64,000 nucleotides of DNA, from the NCBI GenBank assembly GCA_017792405.1, contig CP051231.1, positions 2,502,150 through 2,566,149 of the forward strand, given 5' to 3'. The translations under genes and the position numbers were made by a program. Shown here in pieces: positions 1 to 11,516 of the stretch. The notes beneath the pieces are model-generated. The model was not told the DNA's origin, searched no databases, and saw only the letters and a list, made by a program, of their open reading frames with translations. Source of the stretch: Oceanicola sp. Lineage in GTDB: Bacteria; Pseudomonadota; Alphaproteobacteria; Rhodobacterales; Rhodobacteraceae. Numbering within the stretch: the stretch's first letter is position 1; the number at the start of each line of letters is the position of its first letter.

Positions 1-390
1 CTTGTCGGTCTCCTTGGCAATCGCCACGTCCATCGAACGGTCGATCCGGGCCTGCGCCCCGGCAATCAGCGCGCCATCCTCACGGTGCGAGCGGCGCCAC
101 TCGATCATGCCGGAGGCAAAGATCTTCTGGCTCGCGCCCTTGGGCTCGGTGCCGATCTGGTCGAACAGCTCATCGAGCGGCTCGCCCGACCAGAACGCCC
201 GGTCGAAGCTGCCTGCCTCGGAGCGGCGCAGCCGGTACATCATGATCTTCTCGATGATGATCTTCCACGACCAGAAAGAGGCGATGATCAGCAGGATCAT
301 CACGATCTTCACGGTAAGCGTAGCGCGCATGAAAAGCGCAAGCAGGGAGAAGTCGATCTCCTGCGCCAAAGCAGCTGTTTCGGAACCCAT
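1..390 (-). CDS. tolQ: TolQ, Tol-Pal proton channel subunit (3' end outside window)
   Basis: This is the N-terminal 130 residues of a MotA/TolQ/ExbB-family inner-membrane protein; the rest lies beyond the left edge. A long hydrophobic helix at about residues 17-45 is followed by a charged cytoplasmic segment rich in Arg and Lys, as in TolQ. In the family, TolQ and TolR form the proton-driven motor that energises TolA and Pal during outer-membrane constriction. The ATG is preceded by a purine-rich stretch (AGAGGCGGGAA). It is transcribed away from the mipZ-like gene. ExbB is the alternative, but the N-terminal layout fits TolQ better. Confidence 0.85.
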   Translation of the reverse strand, partial: MGSETAALAQEIDFSLLALFMRATLTVKIVMILLIIASFWSWKIIIEKIMMYRLRRSEAGSFDRAFWSGEPLDELFDQIGTEPKGASQKIFASGMIEWRRSHREDGALIAGAQARIDRSMDVAIAKETDK

Positions 391-668
391 GTGCCTCTGT
401 TCCCGCCTCTTGTAATGTCGCCCCGTGCGGGGCCGCCCGATAGGGGCCGCTCTTCTGGCGGCCTTCTGGCGCGAACTATACAGAGGCGGAAGAGCAAAAG
501 CCAACACCATCGCGTGATGGGCAAAGATAGGCGCAGCCCTGCCCGCGGGCCACAAATGTCGAAAAACGCACCGACCCGCTTTTCGCGGTTGCAGGCGGCA
601 TATATGGTGCGCGCCAAACAAGATTGGGGCAGAGGCTGCGGGCTGGCGCAGTCAGAAGGGCAAGGGCC
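391..668. other. Divergent intergenic region tolQ / mipZ
   Basis: This 278-bp gap separates two divergently transcribed genes and should hold both promoters. An in-frame ATG at 624 would lengthen mipZ by 15 residues, but it lacks a good ribosome-binding site. No gene or clear operator is visible here. Confidence 0.5.
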
Positions 669-1478
669 ATGGCGCATATCATCGTCGTCGGCAATGAAAA
701 GGGCGGGTCGGGCAAATCCACGACCTCGATGCACATTTCAACCGCACTGGCCCGCATGGGCTGGAAGGTGGGCGCACTCGACCTCGATCTGCGTCAGCGC
801 AGCTTTGCCCGCTACCTCGACAACCGCCGCACCTTTGCCGAGGCGCAGGGCATCACCCTCGCTGGGCCGGTCTTTCGCGAGTTGCCGCAGGTGGATCAGG
901 CGAGCCTCGAAGCAGGTGAAAACATATATGATCGCCGCCTCTCCGCCGCCGTGGCCGGGTTGGAAGGCGACATGGATTACATCCTGATCGACTGCCCCGG
1001 CTCGCATACCCGGCTCAGCCAGGTAGCCCACTCGCTGGCCGACACTCTCGTGACGCCGCTCAACGACAGCTTTGTGGATTTCGACCTGCTGGCCCGGATC
1101 GACCCGGCCTCCGGCAAGATCCTCGGTCCCTCGGTCTATTCCGAGATGGTCTGGTCTGCCCGTCAGGTCCGCGCCCAAGCCGGGCTGCCGCCGATTGATT
1201 GGCTTGTGGTGCGCAACCGTCTCGGCCCGCAGGCCATGCACAACAAGAAGAAGATGGGCGACGCGCTCGACAAGCTCTCCAAGCGCATCGGCTTCCGCGC
1301 GGCGGCGGGGTTCTCGGAGCGGGTTATCTTCCGCGAGCTGTTCCCGCGCGGGCTGACCCTGCTGGACCTCGGCGATGTGGGCGTGGAGCGGCTGAACATC
1401 TCCAACGTCGCCGCCCGTCAGGAACTGCGCGACCTGATCACCAACCTGCGGCTGCCCGGCGTCTCACCCGACTTCTGA
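669..1478 (+). CDS. mipZ: MipZ-like division-plane positioning ATPase
   Basis: This 269-residue ParA/MinD-superfamily ATPase begins with a deviant Walker A motif, KGGSGKS, at residues 10-16, and has a Walker B-like segment (YILIDCPG) near residue 103. Length and sequence character match alphaproteobacterial MipZ. In Caulobacter, MipZ forms a gradient from the ParB-bound origin and keeps FtsZ away from the poles; the same role is inferred here. The ATG was chosen because AAGGGCAAGGG lies just upstream; an upstream in-frame ATG at 624 has no such site. A generic ParA-like ATPase is the alternative. Confidence 0.88.
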   Translation: MAHIIVVGNEKGGSGKSTTSMHISTALARMGWKVGALDLDLRQRSFARYLDNRRTFAEAQGITLAGPVFRELPQVDQASLEAGENIYDRRLSAAVAGLEGDMDYILIDCPGSHTRLSQVAHSLADTLVTPLNDSFVDFDLLARIDPASGKILGPSVYSEMVWSARQVRAQAGLPPIDWLVVRNRLGPQAMHNKKKMGDALDKLSKRIGFRAAAGFSERVIFRELFPRGLTLLDLGDVGVERLNISNVAARQELRDLITNLRLPGVSPDF

Positions 1479-1486
1479 TCCCCGGT

Positions 1487-2719
1487 CTACTTGCCGAATG
1501 GGTTCTGCGCAGCTTCCACAGCGGCATTGGAGAAGCCCATGGGCTTTGTCTTGGCCGGCTGCGTCTGCACGGCGGCCTGCACCGCGGCAAAGATATCGCC
1601 GGCATCGCCGCCATGGGCTTTGGCTTTGAGCGGCGAGGCAATCTCGGCCTGAACGGCAGCCATAATGTCGGCGGCCTGTGTCGGGTCCTGCTTCCCAGCC
1701 AGAGCGTTTTCCTTCTTCACCGGCTTCGGACCCGCCAGCTTTTCTGGCACACCGCGCCCGGCCAATGGGCGCTTCAACCCGCCACTGTCGAGCGCAGCGA
1801 AGTCGTCGATCCCGTCACGGCGGGCCGTGTAGGTGCCGGTCTCATCCGCGCGGCGCCCCAGCGCGAGCACCTCACGCATCAGGGCCGTGCCGGTTGAGCC
1901 ATCGGCCATTTCAGGGCTGTAGGACGGGATGAACACCTGCCCGGTGGCGGCATCCACTGCGAAGGGATCAACAAACGGATCGTCCCCGACTGCGGCCTTC
2001 TCGGCCTGCGCCTCGGGTTGGTCAGGAGCACGGCGCTTGGCGGCACGCCCACGGGCAAAGCCGATCATGGCCAGAAGCACGGCAATTGTGCCGCCCATGC
2101 CGAGGATCATCGGCTGCTCGACATCCGGCGCCGCGGAAAGATCAGCCGCGCGCCCAGCCCGGAACGGCGCGATGGTCAGGAAGTCGTCCGCGATGGAGCG
2201 CTCATTCTCGACAAAGGCATCGAGCACCAGCGCACGGTAGAGGCCCGCATTGGCCGCCTGTCCGCCCACCGAGATATAAGGCCCAACCGCGCCTTCCCCG
2301 TCGATCTGGGCGACAAGGCTGTTCACCTCGACCTCGCCGATGGTATCCCCACCCGGTCCCTGATCGTAGAGCAGCACGCCGAGCGCGGGACCGAGCGTGT
2401 TTTCGGCCGCATAGGGATAGACCGGGATCATCACGCCGAGGTAGTCGCCCTCCGGACCGCCCGGCGCGAGCAGGTCGTACTGCATGGACAGGTCGAGCTG
2501 GCCCATCACATGCACCTCGGCAGAGGCATGAATGTCAGTCGCCGGATCGAAGGCCTCGATGGTCACTGCCTGCGGTTGGGGCGCCTCGGCCACCGCCCAC
2601 AATGCGCTGCTGGTCTTGATCTCTTCCAGCAAAATCCAGCCGCCAAGGCCGAGCGCACCCACGCCCGCCAACAGGATCGGCCACGCCAGAACTGCGAATA
2701 TACGGTTCAGGCCACCCAT
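1487..2719 (-). CDS. Two-helix membrane protein of unknown function
   Basis: I do not recognise this 410-residue protein. A transmembrane helix at about residues 8-32 is followed by a domain of roughly 170 residues that is probably periplasmic. A second helix lies near 203-223. A low-complexity cytoplasmic tail follows, rich in Ala, Lys, Pro and Gln, ending in a repeated (A/I)AAVQA pattern (IMAAVQAEI, IFAAVQAAV). The start ATG has AAGGGGCG in front. It converges with mipZ, with only 8 bp between the stop codons. Confidence 0.75.
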   Translation of the reverse strand: MGGLNRIFAVLAWPILLAGVGALGLGGWILLEEIKTSSALWAVAEAPQPQAVTIEAFDPATDIHASAEVHVMGQLDLSMQYDLLAPGGPEGDYLGVMIPVYPYAAENTLGPALGVLLYDQGPGGDTIGEVEVNSLVAQIDGEGAVGPYISVGGQAANAGLYRALVLDAFVENERSIADDFLTIAPFRAGRAADLSAAPDVEQPMILGMGGTIAVLLAMIGFARGRAAKRRAPDQPEAQAEKAAVGDDPFVDPFAVDAATGQVFIPSYSPEMADGSTGTALMREVLALGRRADETGTYTARRDGIDDFAALDSGGLKRPLAGRGVPEKLAGPKPVKKENALAGKQDPTQAADIMAAVQAEIASPLKAKAHGGDAGDIFAAVQAAVQTQPAKTKPMGFSNAAVEAAQNPFGK

Positions 2720-2840
2720 CGATCGCCCCTTGCACTAGCCCTCATTGTTGCCGGTTGTGATACAAACCTGTGGCGGCAATGGGGCAGGTTGGCGAAAACT
2801 GCGGGGCGAATTTGGCGAAACGACGGGGCTTGCTGCGGCT

Positions 2841-3305
2841 TCAGGTCGGCAGGGCCGTGGTCTTGAAGACCGTGCGCAGCGCGAAGCTCGATTGCATGCC
2901 CTGCACGCCGGGCAGGCGGGCGAGGTATTGGCGGTGGATGCGGGCAAAATCCTCGGTATCTTCCGCCACGACCTTGAGCAGGTAATCCGCCGCGCCGCCG
3001 AGCAGATGGCACTCAAGCACGGCAGGCACCCGGGCCACGGCCTTTTCGAAGGCGTCGAGAATATCGTCGGTCTGGCCCGCCAGCCGGATCTCGACGAAGA
3101 CGGTGGTGGCGAGCCCCAGTTTTCGGGCGTCCAGCAGGGCCACGTAATCGCGGATCACCTTGGCCTTCTCCAGCCGCTGCACCCGGCGATGGCATGCAGA
3201 GGGAGAGAGGTTGACCGCCTCCGCCAGCTCCGCCGAGGTCATCCGGCCACGCCGCTGCAGGGCGGCGAGTATCCGGCGGTCGGTTTCGTCTATCTCCGTC
3301 TCCAC
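2841..3305 (-). CDS. Lrp/AsnC-family regulator, probably of ald
   Basis: This 154-residue protein has an N-terminal winged helix-turn-helix (about residues 10-60, with SPSACHRRVQRLE as recognition helix) and a C-terminal RAM/AsnC ligand domain. The start is GTG with GGGAG eight bases upstream. It is divergent from alanine dehydrogenase across 129 bp. Adjacent divergent Lrp-type genes commonly control ald in proteobacteria (AldR-like), so regulation of ald by alanine or another amino acid is inferred. Confidence 0.88.
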   Translation of the reverse strand: METEIDETDRRILAALQRRGRMTSAELAEAVNLSPSACHRRVQRLEKAKVIRDYVALLDARKLGLATTVFVEIRLAGQTDDILDAFEKAVARVPAVLECHLLGGAADYLLKVVAEDTEDFARIHRQYLARLPGVQGMQSSFALRTVFKTTALPT

Positions 3306-3434
3306 GCAAAAATCTCCCGTGAAAGCCTTGAGCGGCGCTTGAGTTCGGGCGTGAGGCTGGCCTCGGGCGGCTCAAATGTCAAAGCGATTGCGAGCGGCGC
3401 GTGCGACACTTCGCGCAGGAAAGGGAGGACCAAT

Positions 3435-4553
3435 ATGAAGATCGGATGCCCGAGCGAGATCAAGGCACAGGAATACCGCGTGGGGTTGACCCCTGCGGCC
3501 GCACAGGAAGCGGCAGCCCATGGCCACGAGGTGCTGGTGCAAACCGGCGCTGGGGCGGGGGCCGGGTTTACGGATGCGGATTACGAGGCCGCCGGCGCCC
3601 GGATCGCGGAGAGTGCGGAGCAGGTCTTTGCAGAGGCCGAGATGGTGGTGAAGGTGAAGGAGCCGCAGGCGGCGGAGCGGAAGATGCTGCGCGAGGGCCA
3701 GATCCTCTTCACCTACCTCCACCTCGCCCCCGATCCGGAGCAAACCAAGGACCTTCTCGAAAGCGGCGTGACTGCCATCGCCTATGAAACCGTGACCGAC
3801 CGCGCCGGTGGCCTGCCCCTGCTCGCCCCGATGAGTGAAGTGGCTGGCAAGCTCGCACCGCAGGTGGGCGCATGGGCGCTGCAAAAGGCCAATGGCGGGC
3901 GCGGCGTGCTGATGGGCGGCGTGCCGGGTGTAGGCCCTGCCGAAGTTGTCGTGATCGGGGGCGGAGTGGTCGGCACGCAGGCGGCGCGGGTCGCAGCGGG
4001 CATGGGCGCGCATGTGACTGCGCTCGACCGCTCCCTGCCCCGGCTGCGCTACCTCGACGATGCCTTTCGTGGCGAGTTTTCAACGCGTTACGCGAGCGCG
4101 GCGACCACGGCGGAACTCGTCGCGCGGGCCGATATGGTGGTGGGTGCGGTCCTCATCCCCGGCGCAGCGGCACCCAAGCTGGTGAGCCGGGCGGAGCTTT
4201 CGGGCATGAAGCCGGGCGCCGTGCTGGTCGATGTGGCGATCGACCAGGGCGGATGTTTCGAGACCTCGAAGGCCACCACCCATGAAGACCCGATCTACGA
4301 GGTCGACGGCATCGTGCACTACTGCGTGGCCAACATGCCCGGCGCCGTGCCGCGTACCTCGACGCTGGCACTCGGCAACGCGACGCTGCCCTTTGTGATC
4401 GCGCTGGCCAACAACGGCTGGAAGGCCGCCTGCGAGGCAGACGAGCACCTTATGGCCGGGCTGAACACCCATGCCGGGCGGCTGACGAACTACGCCGTGG
4501 GTCGCGCGCTTGGGATCGACGTGCTCTCACCGTCTCTGGCGCTAAAGCTCTGA
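3435..4553 (+). CDS. ald: Alanine dehydrogenase
   Basis: This 372-residue enzyme interconverts L-alanine and pyruvate plus ammonium using NAD. It begins MKIGCPSEIK and has the catalytic-histidine segment FTYLHLAPD near residue 95. A Rossmann motif GGGVVG lies near residue 176. Length equals the family norm. AAGGGAGG stands just before the ATG; the much longer upstream reading frame crosses the divergent regulator and was discarded. The enzyme can assimilate or release ammonium, which fits a nitrogen-scavenging neighbourhood. Confidence 0.95.
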   Translation: MKIGCPSEIKAQEYRVGLTPAAAQEAAAHGHEVLVQTGAGAGAGFTDADYEAAGARIAESAEQVFAEAEMVVKVKEPQAAERKMLREGQILFTYLHLAPDPEQTKDLLESGVTAIAYETVTDRAGGLPLLAPMSEVAGKLAPQVGAWALQKANGGRGVLMGGVPGVGPAEVVVIGGGVVGTQAARVAAGMGAHVTALDRSLPRLRYLDDAFRGEFSTRYASAATTAELVARADMVVGAVLIPGAAAPKLVSRAELSGMKPGAVLVDVAIDQGGCFETSKATTHEDPIYEVDGIVHYCVANMPGAVPRTSTLALGNATLPFVIALANNGWKAACEADEHLMAGLNTHAGRLTNYAVGRALGIDVLSPSLALKL

Positions 4554-4573
4554 AATATCACGGAGGCCCCGCG

Positions 4574-6686
<2,113 letters not shown>

Positions 6687-6805
6687 AAACCGCCTGAATT
6701 TTCGGCACCCCGGCAGGGGCAGGCCGCTCGGCGGGCCGCTTGTCAATGGACAAGGGCGGCCGGTCGGTTACGGTGGGTCTGACAAGGGACACATCGGAAC
6801 GCATC

Positions 6806-8080
6806 ATGAGTGATCTGGCCACCATCTGGGACTGGCTCGGCTTTGCCGTCCGCTGGCTGCATGTCATCGCGGCCATCGCCTGGATCGGCGACAGCTTCTA
6901 CTTCATCGCGCTCGACCTCGGGCTGCGCCCGTCGACCGACCGGCGCGAGGGCGTGGCGGGCGAGGAGTGGCAGGTGCATGGCGGCGGCTTCTACCAGATG
7001 AAAAAGTTCACCGTGGCCCCGCGCGAACTGCCCGATCACCTCGTGTGGTTCAAGTGGCAGAGCTATACCACGTGGCTATCGGGCGCGGCGCTTCTAGCCA
7101 TCGTATACTGGGTCGGCGCGGAGCTTTACCTGATCGACGCAGCCAAGGCCGACCTTGCGCCGTGGCAGGCGATCCTGATCTCGGCGGGCTCGCTCACCAT
7201 CGGCTGGCTGGTCTATGATTTTCTCTGCAAGAGCGGCATGGCCACGCGCCCTACACTGCTGATGGTGCTGCTCTTCGTCCTGCTCATGGCGATGGGTTGG
7301 GGCTACTCCCAGATCTTCACCGGACGCGCGATGATGCTGCATCTCGGGGCCTTCACCGCCACGATCATGACCGCCAATGTGTTCTTCATCATCATGCCGA
7401 ACCAGCGGATCGTGGTGGCCGATCTCAAGGCGGGCCGCACGCCGGATGCGAAATACGGCAAGATCGCCAAACTGCGCTCGACCCACAACAACTACCTCAC
7501 CTTGCCAGTGCTCTTCCTGATGCTCAGCAACCACTACCCGCTGGCCTTTGCCACCGAGTACAGCTGGATCATCGCCGGGCTGGTCTTTTTGATGGGGGTC
7601 ACGATCCGCCATTTCTTCAACACCAAGCACATGGGCAAGCCGTGGCCGTGGTGGACATGGGCGCTGACGGCGGGGCTCTTCGTGGTGATCATGTGGCTCT
7701 CGACCGCAGGTTTCGAGCAGGACAGCTACGAGGAGGCCGAAGAGGCCGCGCTCACGCCCCGGCAAGAGATGCTGGCCGCAACGGAGGGCTTTGAGGCGGT
7801 GGAGAGCATCGTGCTGGGCCGCTGCTCGATGTGCCATGCCCGCGAAACGGCCTATGACGGCGTGCCCTACGCGCCCAAGCACCTGTTTCTCGAAACCCGA
7901 CCCGACATCCTGCGCGCGGCGCGGCAGATCTACCTGCAATCGGGCGTGAGCGAGGCGATGCCGCCGGCCAATGTGAGCTACATGGAGCCGGAGGAACGGG
8001 CGGCAATCCGGGCGTGGTATCGGGCTGCCGTGTCGTCGCTTCCAGTGCCGTACCGGCTTGCTGAAGCGGCGGCGGATTGA
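6806..8080 (+). CDS. puuD: Urate hydroxylase PuuD (membrane urate oxidase, cytochrome c domain)
   Basis: This 424-residue protein has about eight transmembrane helices (first near residues 12-34) followed by a soluble cytochrome c domain. The haem-binding CSMCH motif is at residues 340-344, with a Met-rich segment after it. PuuD-type enzymes oxidise urate to 5-hydroxyisourate and pass electrons to the respiratory chain instead of forming peroxide. The product is the substrate of HiuH nearby. The ATG at MSDLATIWDW was chosen over an upstream ATG because the first helix then starts normally. Confidence 0.93.
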   Translation: MSDLATIWDWLGFAVRWLHVIAAIAWIGDSFYFIALDLGLRPSTDRREGVAGEEWQVHGGGFYQMKKFTVAPRELPDHLVWFKWQSYTTWLSGAALLAIVYWVGAELYLIDAAKADLAPWQAILISAGSLTIGWLVYDFLCKSGMATRPTLLMVLLFVLLMAMGWGYSQIFTGRAMMLHLGAFTATIMTANVFFIIMPNQRIVVADLKAGRTPDAKYGKIAKLRSTHNNYLTLPVLFLMLSNHYPLAFATEYSWIIAGLVFLMGVTIRHFFNTKHMGKPWPWWTWALTAGLFVVIMWLSTAGFEQDSYEEAEEAALTPRQEMLAATEGFEAVESIVLGRCSMCHARETAYDGVPYAPKHLFLETRPDILRAARQIYLQSGVSEAMPPANVSYMEPEERAAIRAWYRAAVSSLPVPYRLAEAAAD

Positions 8081-8084
8081 GCCT

Positions 8085-8468
8085 CTACTGCTCCAACCCC
8101 TTGAGAATAGGGCAATCCGGCCGGTGATCGCCCGCGCAGGCGTGCACCAGATCTGTCAGCGTGTCACGCATGGCGGTCAGCTCGGCGATCTTGGCCTCGA
8201 TCTGCGCGAGATGCTCCTGCGCCACCGCCTTCACATCCGCCGAGGCCCGGCCTGAATCCTCGTAGAGGGCCAGCAGAGTCCGGCAATCCTCGACCGAAAA
8301 GCCTAGCCCCCTAGCGCGGGCGAGGAAGTGGAGCTTGTGGATATGGGTCTCGGAGAAGCTGCGGTAGCCATTGGCGCCTCGGTCCGGGGTGATCAGGCCG
8401 ATGTCCTCGTAGTAGCGGATCGTCTTGGGCGGCAGCCCGGCGCGGGTGGCGGCTTCGGAGATGTTCAT
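8085..8468 (-). CDS. cueR: CueR-like MerR-family copper-responsive regulator
   Basis: This 127-residue protein has a MerR helix-turn-helix (ISEAATRAGLPPKTIRYYED), a dimerisation helix, and two cysteines at positions 111 and 119. Their spacing equals the Cu(I)-binding C112/C120 of E. coli CueR. Its ATG overlaps the copA stop by four bases, so the two are co-transcribed. A MerR-type promoter with a 19-bp spacer precedes copA, so autoregulation through the operon promoter is inferred. Confidence 0.92.
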   Translation of the reverse strand: MNISEAATRAGLPPKTIRYYEDIGLITPDRGANGYRSFSETHIHKLHFLARARGLGFSVEDCRTLLALYEDSGRASADVKAVAQEHLAQIEAKIAELTAMRDTLTDLVHACAGDHRPDCPILKGLEQ

Positions 8469-10978
8469 GCGGCGGCCCTCCTCAGGCGCAAGGCATTGGC
8501 GACGACGGCGAGGGACGAGAGCGCCATGGCCCCGGCCCCGAGCATGGGCGAAAGCTGCGGGCCGCCGAAGGGGACGAGCACACCAGCGGCGACCGGGATC
8601 AGCAGCACGTTGTAGCCGAAGGCCCAAGCGAGGTTTTGGCGGATGTTGGCCATGGCGCGGCGGGAGATTTCATGCGCGGCGGTGAGGCCCGCGAGGCGGC
8701 CTGAGAGCAGCACCACATCGGCGGCCTCCACGGCGACCTCCGTGCCGGTGCCTATTGCGAGGCCGACATCGGCGGCGGCGAGCGCGGGCGCGTCATTGAT
8801 GCCGTCGCCGACGAAGCCGACCGGGCCTGCGGCCTTTAGCGCCTCGATACGGGCGAGCTTGTCCGCTGGGAGCAATCCGCCCTCGGGGGCGTCGATGCAA
8901 AGGTCACGCGCCACAGCCTGCACCACGCGCGGGGCATCGCCCGAGAGGAGCGCGAGGGAGACGCCCCGGGCCTTCAGGGCCTTCAGGGCGGGGGCGGTAT
9001 CGGGCTTCACCGGGTCGGCCACGGTGAAGAGGGCGACCACTGTGCCATCGACGGCGAGCAAGAACGCGGTTTCGGCGTGGGCTTCGGCCTCATCCAGCGC
9101 CTCAATGAGCGCGGGCGGGATGGCTGACCCCTCGGCATCCATGCTGCGTTTTCCACCCAAGATCAGGGCCTTGCCCTCCACCGTTGCGGTAAGCCCGTGG
9201 CCGGGTTTGGCGGTGGCATTCGTTGCGGGGGAGAGCGCGACCCCTTCTGCCTCGGCGGCCTGCACCAGCGCCTTGGCGAGCGGGTGCTCGGAGCGGGCCT
9301 CGGCGGAGGCGGCGAGGCGCAGGGCCTCTTCGCGGGGGATCCCATCGGGCACCACGGAAGTCAGCGCGGGGTGGCCCTCGGTCAGCGTGCCAGTCTTGTC
9401 GAAGGCCAGCGTTTCAACGGCCCCGAGCTGCTCCAGCGCCGCGCCTTGGCGGAAGATCACGCCGAGCTGCGCCGCCCGCCCGGTGGCAACGAGGATCGAG
9501 ACCGGCGTGGCCAGACCCATTGCGCAGGGGCAGGCGATGATCAGCACCGAGACGGCGGCGACTAGGGCGCGGGAGATATCGCCCGTGGCGGCGAGCCAGA
9601 CCACCGCGGTGAGCGCGGCGATGATGAGGACGGCGGGGACGAAGATTGACGTCACTTTGTCGATGGTGCGCTGAACCGGGAGCTTGGTGGCCTGCGCCCG
9701 CTCCACCTGCGCGGCGATGCGCGAGAGCACCGTGTCGGCGCCAACTGCGGTGGCGCGGTAGCTGAGGGCGGTGGTACCGTTGAGCGTGCCGCCGGTCAGC
9801 GCATCGCCGGGGGCCTTGGCAACAGGGGCGGATTCGCCGGTGACCATGGCCTCGTCCAGCCAGCCTTCGCCCTCGGTCACGATGCCATCAACGGCCACGC
9901 GACCACCGGGCGCGAGGTGCAGGACATCGCCCGGTGCGATCTCGGAAACCGGTTTGTTCTGAATGCCTTGCGGCGTCTCGACAGCGGCGTTCTCGGGCGT
10001 GAGTGCCATCAGGCCGCGCAGGGCGGCGCCAGCCTGGCCACGGGCCCGAGCCTCCAGCGTGCGGCCCAGAAGGATGAGGGTGACGATGACGGCGGCGGCC
10101 TCGAAATAGACATGGTTCGCGCCGTCCGGCAACAGACCGGGGGCGAAGGTGGCGAGGGTCGAATAGGCCCATGCTGCTCCGGCGCCGAGGGCGACGAGGG
10201 CGTTCATCTCGGGCGCGCGGCGCAGCAGGGCGGGGATGCCGGAGGTGAAGAAGAGGCGACCGGGAAAGGCGAGCACGGCGGTGGTGAGCAGGAATTGCAC
10301 GATGCGCCAGTGGGTTACGCCGAGGGTGGCGCTGACCCAGTGGTGCAGTGGCGGGTAGATGTGGCCGCCCATCTCGATCAGGAAGACCGGCGCGGTGAGA
10401 AGTGCCGCGATCAGGGTGCGGCGGGCCATGACGCGGGTTTCTTCGCCGGTATCGGCGGGGGTGACATCATGGTTGTGAAGGTGGGCGGCGGCCGGGTAGC
10501 CAGCCGCTTTGCTTGCCTTTTCAAGCAGTTCCACCGGCACAGCCCCCTGAACCGTGGCCCGGCGGGTGGCGAGGTTGACGGAGGCGGAGGTTACGCCCGG
10601 CACGGCGCTCAGGGCCTTTTCGACGGTGCTGACGCAGGAGGCGCAGTGCATGTTTTCGATGGTGAGCGTTGTGCTCCCGGAGGCTTCTTCGCGCGGCTCA
10701 TCGGCCAAGAGGGCGGCCTCATCGCTGCGGTCTTCGGCTTGGAAAGGGGCCGCTTCAGAGGTTGCGGGATAGCCTGCATCGCTCACCGCAGCCGCGAGGT
10801 CTTTAGGCGTGGTTTGCGAGGGATCGTAAAGAGTTACGGCCTCGCCGGGCTGGCGCGTGACAGTTGCGGATTGCACGCCGGGCGCGGCCAGCAGGGCGGC
10901 CTCGACGCGGGCGCTGCACTTGCCGCAGGTCATGCCCGAGACGCTGAGTCGGGCCGTGGAATAAGGGGTATCGCGCAT
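8465..10978 (-). CDS. copA: Copper-exporting P1B-type ATPase CopA
   Basis: This 837-residue pump exports Cu(I) across the inner membrane. Two N-terminal heavy-metal-associated domains carry GMTCGKC (near residue 18) and MHCASC (near 88). The transmembrane CPC motif occurs as IACPCAMG near residue 480. The phosphorylation motif DKTGT is near 526, followed by the GDGINDAPAL hinge. It forms an operon with cueR and lies downstream of hiuH, but has its own promoter. Confidence 0.96.
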   Translation of the reverse strand: MRDTPYSTARLSVSGMTCGKCSARVEAALLAAPGVQSATVTRQPGEAVTLYDPSQTTPKDLAAAVSDAGYPATSEAAPFQAEDRSDEAALLADEPREEASGSTTLTIENMHCASCVSTVEKALSAVPGVTSASVNLATRRATVQGAVPVELLEKASKAAGYPAAAHLHNHDVTPADTGEETRVMARRTLIAALLTAPVFLIEMGGHIYPPLHHWVSATLGVTHWRIVQFLLTTAVLAFPGRLFFTSGIPALLRRAPEMNALVALGAGAAWAYSTLATFAPGLLPDGANHVYFEAAAVIVTLILLGRTLEARARGQAGAALRGLMALTPENAAVETPQGIQNKPVSEIAPGDVLHLAPGGRVAVDGIVTEGEGWLDEAMVTGESAPVAKAPGDALTGGTLNGTTALSYRATAVGADTVLSRIAAQVERAQATKLPVQRTIDKVTSIFVPAVLIIAALTAVVWLAATGDISRALVAAVSVLIIACPCAMGLATPVSILVATGRAAQLGVIFRQGAALEQLGAVETLAFDKTGTLTEGHPALTSVVPDGIPREEALRLAASAEARSEHPLAKALVQAAEAEGVALSPATNATAKPGHGLTATVEGKALILGGKRSMDAEGSAIPPALIEALDEAEAHAETAFLLAVDGTVVALFTVADPVKPDTAPALKALKARGVSLALLSGDAPRVVQAVARDLCIDAPEGGLLPADKLARIEALKAAGPVGFVGDGINDAPALAAADVGLAIGTGTEVAVEAADVVLLSGRLAGLTAAHEISRRAMANIRQNLAWAFGYNVLLIPVAAGVLVPFGGPQLSPMLGAGAMALSSLAVVANALRLRRAAA

Positions 10979-11013
10979 GGCGGAGGCTCCGGGGCGGGGG
11001 TCGCCCGGTGCCT

Positions 11014-11044
11014 TACATAGGGCTTCCAGTCACTGGAAGGTCAA
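11014..11044 (-). promoter_or_regulatory. MerR/CueR-type promoter of copA-cueR
   Basis: On the minus strand, a -35 box TTGACC and a -10 box TATGTA are separated by exactly 19 bases. The spacer contains the palindrome CTTCCAGTGACTGGAAG. A long 19-20 bp spacer with a central palindrome is the established hallmark of MerR-family promoters, and CTTCC/GGAAG arms match CueR boxes. It sits about 30 bp before the copA start. Confidence 0.85.
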
Positions 11045-11048
11045 GAGG

Positions 11049-11405
11049 TCAACTGCCGCGATATGTCGAATAGCTGTAGGGCGAGAGCAGCAGGGGCACG
11101 TGGTAATGGCTTTCTTCCGACATGGTGAAACGGATCGGCACTTCATCGAGAAACAGCGTGCCCTCCTCCCCCTGCATGGTCGCGCGCAGGTAGTGGCCGG
11201 CATGGAAGACCAGCTCGTAAGTGCCCGTTTCAAAAGCCTCTTTCGGGAGCATCGGCGCATCCGTTCGGCCATCCTCATTGGTGACCGCCTGGGCAATGCC
11301 CTCGCGTTCGCCGCCCTCTCCGATGCGGAACAGCATGATCACGAGGCCCTCTGCGGGGACGCCGCGGGCGGTGTCGAGCACGTGGGTGGTGAGATATCCC
11401 GCCAT
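11049..11405 (-). CDS. uraH: 5-hydroxyisourate hydrolase (HiuH)
   Basis: This 118-residue transthyretin-like protein hydrolyses 5-hydroxyisourate, the product of urate oxidation, to OHCU. The N-terminal signature [10 protein letters not shown] and the C-terminal tetrapeptide YRGS, diagnostic for HiuH rather than transthyretin, are both present. It works directly after PuuD. No OHCU decarboxylase (uraD) gene is visible in this window. Confidence 0.96.
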   Translation of the reverse strand: MAGYLTTHVLDTARGVPAEGLVIMLFRIGEGGEREGIAQAVTNEDGRTDAPMLPKEAFETGTYELVFHAGHYLRATMQGEEGTLFLDEVPIRFTMSEESHYHVPLLLSPYSYSTYRGS

Positions 11406-11516
11406 GGGCTTTCCTTTCGTGGTTGCGCGGGGCCAGAGTAGCAGGCGGGCGGGCGGAAATAACCCTTCAATGTGACCGGCGCGCGCGGTTAAATCGGGCT
11501 GGCGAAAGGGAGTAAA

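Noticed and set aside
1199..1897. Plus-strand frame overlapping mipZ and its neighbour
   Set aside because: It crosses two well-supported genes in other frames and has no start signal.
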